This document shows, one piece after another, positions 62,008 to 64,000 of a stretch of DNA of 64,000 nt. Under the pieces are notes generated by a model. That model did no database searches, was not told the origin of the DNA, and saw only the letters and a program-made list of their open reading frames with translations. The stretch comes from Paeniglutamicibacter antarcticus_C. Its GTDB lineage: Bacteria; Actinomycetota; Actinomycetes; Actinomycetales; Micrococcaceae. The first letter of the stretch is position 1. Every line of letters starts with the position of its first letter. The stretch covers positions 1 to 64,000 of the forward strand of contig NZ_BAABLK010000015.1 in assembly GCF_039544305.1 (NCBI RefSeq), given 5' to 3'. The position numbers and the translations under genes are program-made.

Positions 62008-63027
62008 ATGCAGATAGGAATGATCGGTCTGGGCAGGATGGGTGCGAACCTTGTCCGGCGGCTATCGCGCGACGGGCACCAATGCATCGTCTACGACCCC
62101 GATCCCAAGGCGGTCAAGTCCCTTTCCGGCGAAGGTGCCACCGGAACGGGTTCGGTCCAGGAACTGGCCAAGGCCCTGGCCGCGCCCCGGGCGGTGTGGG
62201 TGATGGTGCCTGCCGGCAAGATCACCACCTCGGTGATCGATTCGCTGGCCAACGCACTGGACTCCGGGGACATCGTCATTGACGGCGGCAACTCCTACTA
62301 CCGCGACGACATCCGCCATGGGAAAAAACTCGCCAAACATGGGATCCGTCTCCTCGACTGCGGCACCAGCGGCGGGGTGTGGGGGCTGGATCGCGGGTAC
62401 AGCCTGATGATCGGCGGGGAAGCGGACGCCTTCGCCCAGGTAGAGCCGGTCTTCGCTTCGCTGGCCCCGGGTGTGGAAGCCGCCGAACGCACCCCCGGAC
62501 GTGACGGGGAGGTGTCCACCTCAGAACAGGGATACCTCCACTGCGGGCCCAGCGGAGCCGGGCACTTCGTGAAGATGGTCCACAACGGCATCGAATACGG
62601 AATGATGGGCGCTATCGCCGAAGGCATGAACATCCTGCACAAGGCGAACATCGGAAGCCAGTCCCAGAACGGCGACGCCGAGACCGCACCCATGGAGGAT
62701 CCGCAATACTACCGCTACGATCTTGACCTTCCCGAGGTCGCCGAGGTGTGGCGCCGTGGCACCGTGATCGGTTCCTGGCTGATCGATCTCAACGCGGCGG
62801 CGTTGCGCCAGTCCGCCGACCTTCAGGACTATGCCGGAAGGGTCTCGGATTCCGGGGAGGGGCGCTGGACGGCCATCGCGGCCATCGACGAAGGCGTTCC
62901 GGCACCCATCCTCAACGCCGCACTGGACTCCAGGTTCTCCTCGCGGCGTCTCGACGAGTTCGCGGACCGTGCACTGTCGGCAATGCGCAAGGAATTCGGT
63001 GGGCACGACGAGAAACCCTCCACCTAG
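62008..63027 (+). CDS. gnd: 6-phosphogluconate dehydrogenase, decarboxylating (short NAD-type)
   Basis: A 339-residue enzyme converting 6-phosphogluconate to ribulose 5-phosphate. Cofactor motif MIGLGRMGANLVRRL is at the N-terminus. Substrate and catalytic segments are DGGNSYYRDD, LDCGTSGGVWG and GHFVKMVHNGIEYG (catalytic Lys). About 340 residues marks the short, often NAD-preferring form rather than the 470-residue NADP form. ATG 62008 follows AGGAGAG. It is followed by a HAD phosphatase and pgi, forming a sugar-phosphate operon. Confidence 0.92.
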   Translation: MQIGMIGLGRMGANLVRRLSRDGHQCIVYDPDPKAVKSLSGEGATGTGSVQELAKALAAPRAVWVMVPAGKITTSVIDSLANALDSGDIVIDGGNSYYRDDIRHGKKLAKHGIRLLDCGTSGGVWGLDRGYSLMIGGEADAFAQVEPVFASLAPGVEAAERTPGRDGEVSTSEQGYLHCGPSGAGHFVKMVHNGIEYGMMGAIAEGMNILHKANIGSQSQNGDAETAPMEDPQYYRYDLDLPEVAEVWRRGTVIGSWLIDLNAAALRQSADLQDYAGRVSDSGEGRWTAIAAIDEGVPAPILNAALDSRFSSRRLDEFADRALSAMRKEFGGHDEKPST

Positions 63028-63085
63028 CCAGGTCCCGCGCCCAACGCGGAGACGAGCACACCAGAAGCAAGGGGAAGCTGGCGTC

Positions 63086-63760
63086 ATGAAGCAGCCGATA
63101 GCGGTACTGTTCGACATCGATGAAACCCTGGTGCACACCGGTGGATCCGGAACCCGGAGCTGGGCGTGGGCCTTTGAGAAGCTCCACGGGGTACGTGCCG
63201 ACATCGGCGAGCACAGTTCCGCCGGGGAGACCGATCCCCAGGTGGGCCGTGCAACGTTCAAGGCGGTGCTGGGCCGCGATCCGACCCACCAAGAAATGGC
63301 ACGGCTGTATTCAAAGTATCTCTGGCATCTTTCCGAGGACATCTGGGCCGCGGAGGGCTACAAGGTTCTGGAGGGTGCTCGGGAGCTGCTGGACCGGCTC
63401 TCCGATGCCGGGGTGATCCTCGGGGTGATCTCCGGGGCCATGGAGGGCGCTGCACGGATCAAGATGGATCCGGGGAAACTCAACCGCTACTTTGTCTTTG
63501 GCGCCTATGGCTCTGACTCCCCGGACCGAGCCGAAGTGACCCGGTATGCCATCTCCAAGGCGGCGCGGCTGCACGGCTGCGACCTTGCCCCTTGGGAGGT
63601 GTTGGTCGTCGGCGACACCCCGCACGACGTCGAATCCGCACGTGCCGCCGGTGCCACCGCCGTCGGGGTCGCCACCGGCAACTACGGGCCCGACGAGCTG
63701 CGCGCGGCCCAGGCCGACCACGTACTGGCCTCGCTCACCGAACCGTTTCCGGGCCTCTAG
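63086..63760 (+). CDS. HAD-family phosphatase (beta-phosphoglucomutase/Gph-like)
   Basis: A 224-residue haloacid dehalogenase-type hydrolase. Motif I is LFDIDETLVHTGG, motif II is GVISGAMEG, the lysine/motif III region lies around AEVTRYAISKAARL and motif IV is VVGDTPHDVESARAAG. A helical cap lies between motifs I and II. It would remove phosphate from a small phosphorylated metabolite, perhaps a sugar phosphate given its place between gnd and pgi. ATG 63086 has AAGGGGAAG upstream; the longer frame upstream overlaps gnd. Confidence 0.85.
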   Translation: MKQPIAVLFDIDETLVHTGGSGTRSWAWAFEKLHGVRADIGEHSSAGETDPQVGRATFKAVLGRDPTHQEMARLYSKYLWHLSEDIWAAEGYKVLEGARELLDRLSDAGVILGVISGAMEGAARIKMDPGKLNRYFVFGAYGSDSPDRAEVTRYAISKAARLHGCDLAPWEVLVVGDTPHDVESARAAGATAVGVATGNYGPDELRAAQADHVLASLTEPFPGL

Positions 63761-63790
63761 AGCGCTCACTGCACCACCAGGAGGAAGACG

Positions 63791-64000
63791 ATGTCCACGT
63801 CAAGCACCGAAAACCACGAGCCCGAATGCTCCGCCGATGCCTCCGGCCGCACGGGGCTTTCCGCCTGGCGCGCCCTGCATAGCCACGCCGAAGCGATGCG
63901 CGGGGTGACCCTTCAAAAGCTATTCGACGCTGATCCGGAGCGCTGCGGCGCTCTAGCCCTCGAGACTCCGGGGCTCTATGCCGACTTCGCCAAGAACCGG
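63791..64000 (+). CDS. pgi: Glucose-6-phosphate isomerase, N-terminal part (runs off the window)
   Basis: The first 70 codons of a protein starting at ATG 63791 with AGGAGG upstream. After a variable acidic leader, SAWRALHSHAEAM and LQKLFDADPERCGALALET, then PGLYADFAKN, match the N-terminus of bacterial phosphoglucose isomerase (AWKAL...LxxLFxxDPxR...xxGLYxDYSKN). The isomerase links glycolysis with the pentose phosphate pathway, fitting the adjoining gnd, tkt and tal genes. The catalytic part lies beyond the window. Confidence 0.8.
   Translation, partial: MSTSSTENHEPECSADASGRTGLSAWRALHSHAEAMRGVTLQKLFDADPERCGALALETPGLYADFAKNR

Overview
The window is 64 kb of GC-rich DNA with short intergenic gaps, strong AGGAGG-type ribosome binding sites and many 4-bp ATGA gene overlaps. 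Gene content (an MndD-like extradiol dioxygenase, an actinobacterial AcnA, SbcCD, a short NAD-type 6-phosphogluconate dehydrogenase, DUF6458, TelA with an XpaC-like partner) suggests a soil actinobacterium of the Micrococcaceae (Arthrobacter / Paeniglutamicibacter type). The genus is inference; no rRNA or tRNA gene is present to confirm it. No CRISPR array or prophage was seen.

Layout. 1-3.05 kb is a mobile-element scar: the tail of an unidentified protein, five exactly 24-bp-phased repeats, and an IS21-like istA/istB element that has replaced most of a GH15 glycosidase gene; one ambiguous base lies at the junction. 3.3-9.1 kb is an apparent operon: a four-helix membrane protein, a gluconate 2-dehydrogenase subunit-3-like protein, a GMC flavoenzyme, a ThDP enzyme and an enolase-superfamily enzyme. 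It looks like a sugar or sugar-acid oxidation module and is the best candidate for an undescribed system. 9.6-17.6 kb holds a decayed IS481 transposase, 3-hydroxybutyrate dehydrogenase, two MFS transporters, a zinc alcohol dehydrogenase and a type II NADH dehydrogenase. 18.0-22.9 kb is a homoprotocatechuate meta-cleavage operon (FAH-RraA fusion, GntR regulator, semialdehyde dehydrogenase, 2,3-dioxygenase) with a candidate operator at its front and a strong terminator at its end. 23-31.2 kb carries two phosphoribosyltransferase paralogues, a DHA2 exporter, a DUF1990 protein, a META-like lipoprotein, an MHS-type transporter, and a divergent flavin reductase / IclR pair around two tandem palindromes.

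31.5-35.4 kb is accessory: a 50-codon ORF coupled to a voltage-sensor-like channel gene with a degenerate filter, then a lower-GC stretch with three frameshifted genes. 35.4-49.5 kb returns to core-like genes: MFS permease, SbcCD, an ADP-ribosylglycohydrolase-like protein lacking the TDDT motif, a DnaQ-like exonuclease with BRCT, XpaC-like/TelA, a YtrA-type regulator with its ABC transporter, DedA and a cupin. 49.8-57.5 kb has aconitase, DUF6458, a reductase gene broken by an in-frame TGA, a membrane protein / winged-helix pair behind an 18-bp palindrome, and an ABC1/UbiB kinase. 57.6-64 kb is a pentose-phosphate block: a decayed ferredoxin-reductase tail, PRC-barrel protein, transaldolase, transketolase, then divergently gnd, a HAD phosphatase and the start of pgi.

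How the parts fit: 5-carboxymethyl-2-hydroxymuconate chemistry (18-23 kb), a flavin reductase (29.8 kb) and an organic-acid symporter (28 kb) point to growth on hydroxyphenylacetate-type aromatics, although the oxygenase component and several lower-pathway enzymes are not in the window. The oxidation module (3-9 kb) and the pentose-phosphate block (58-64 kb) point to carbohydrate oxidation. All assignments come from reading motifs by eye; no database search was run.
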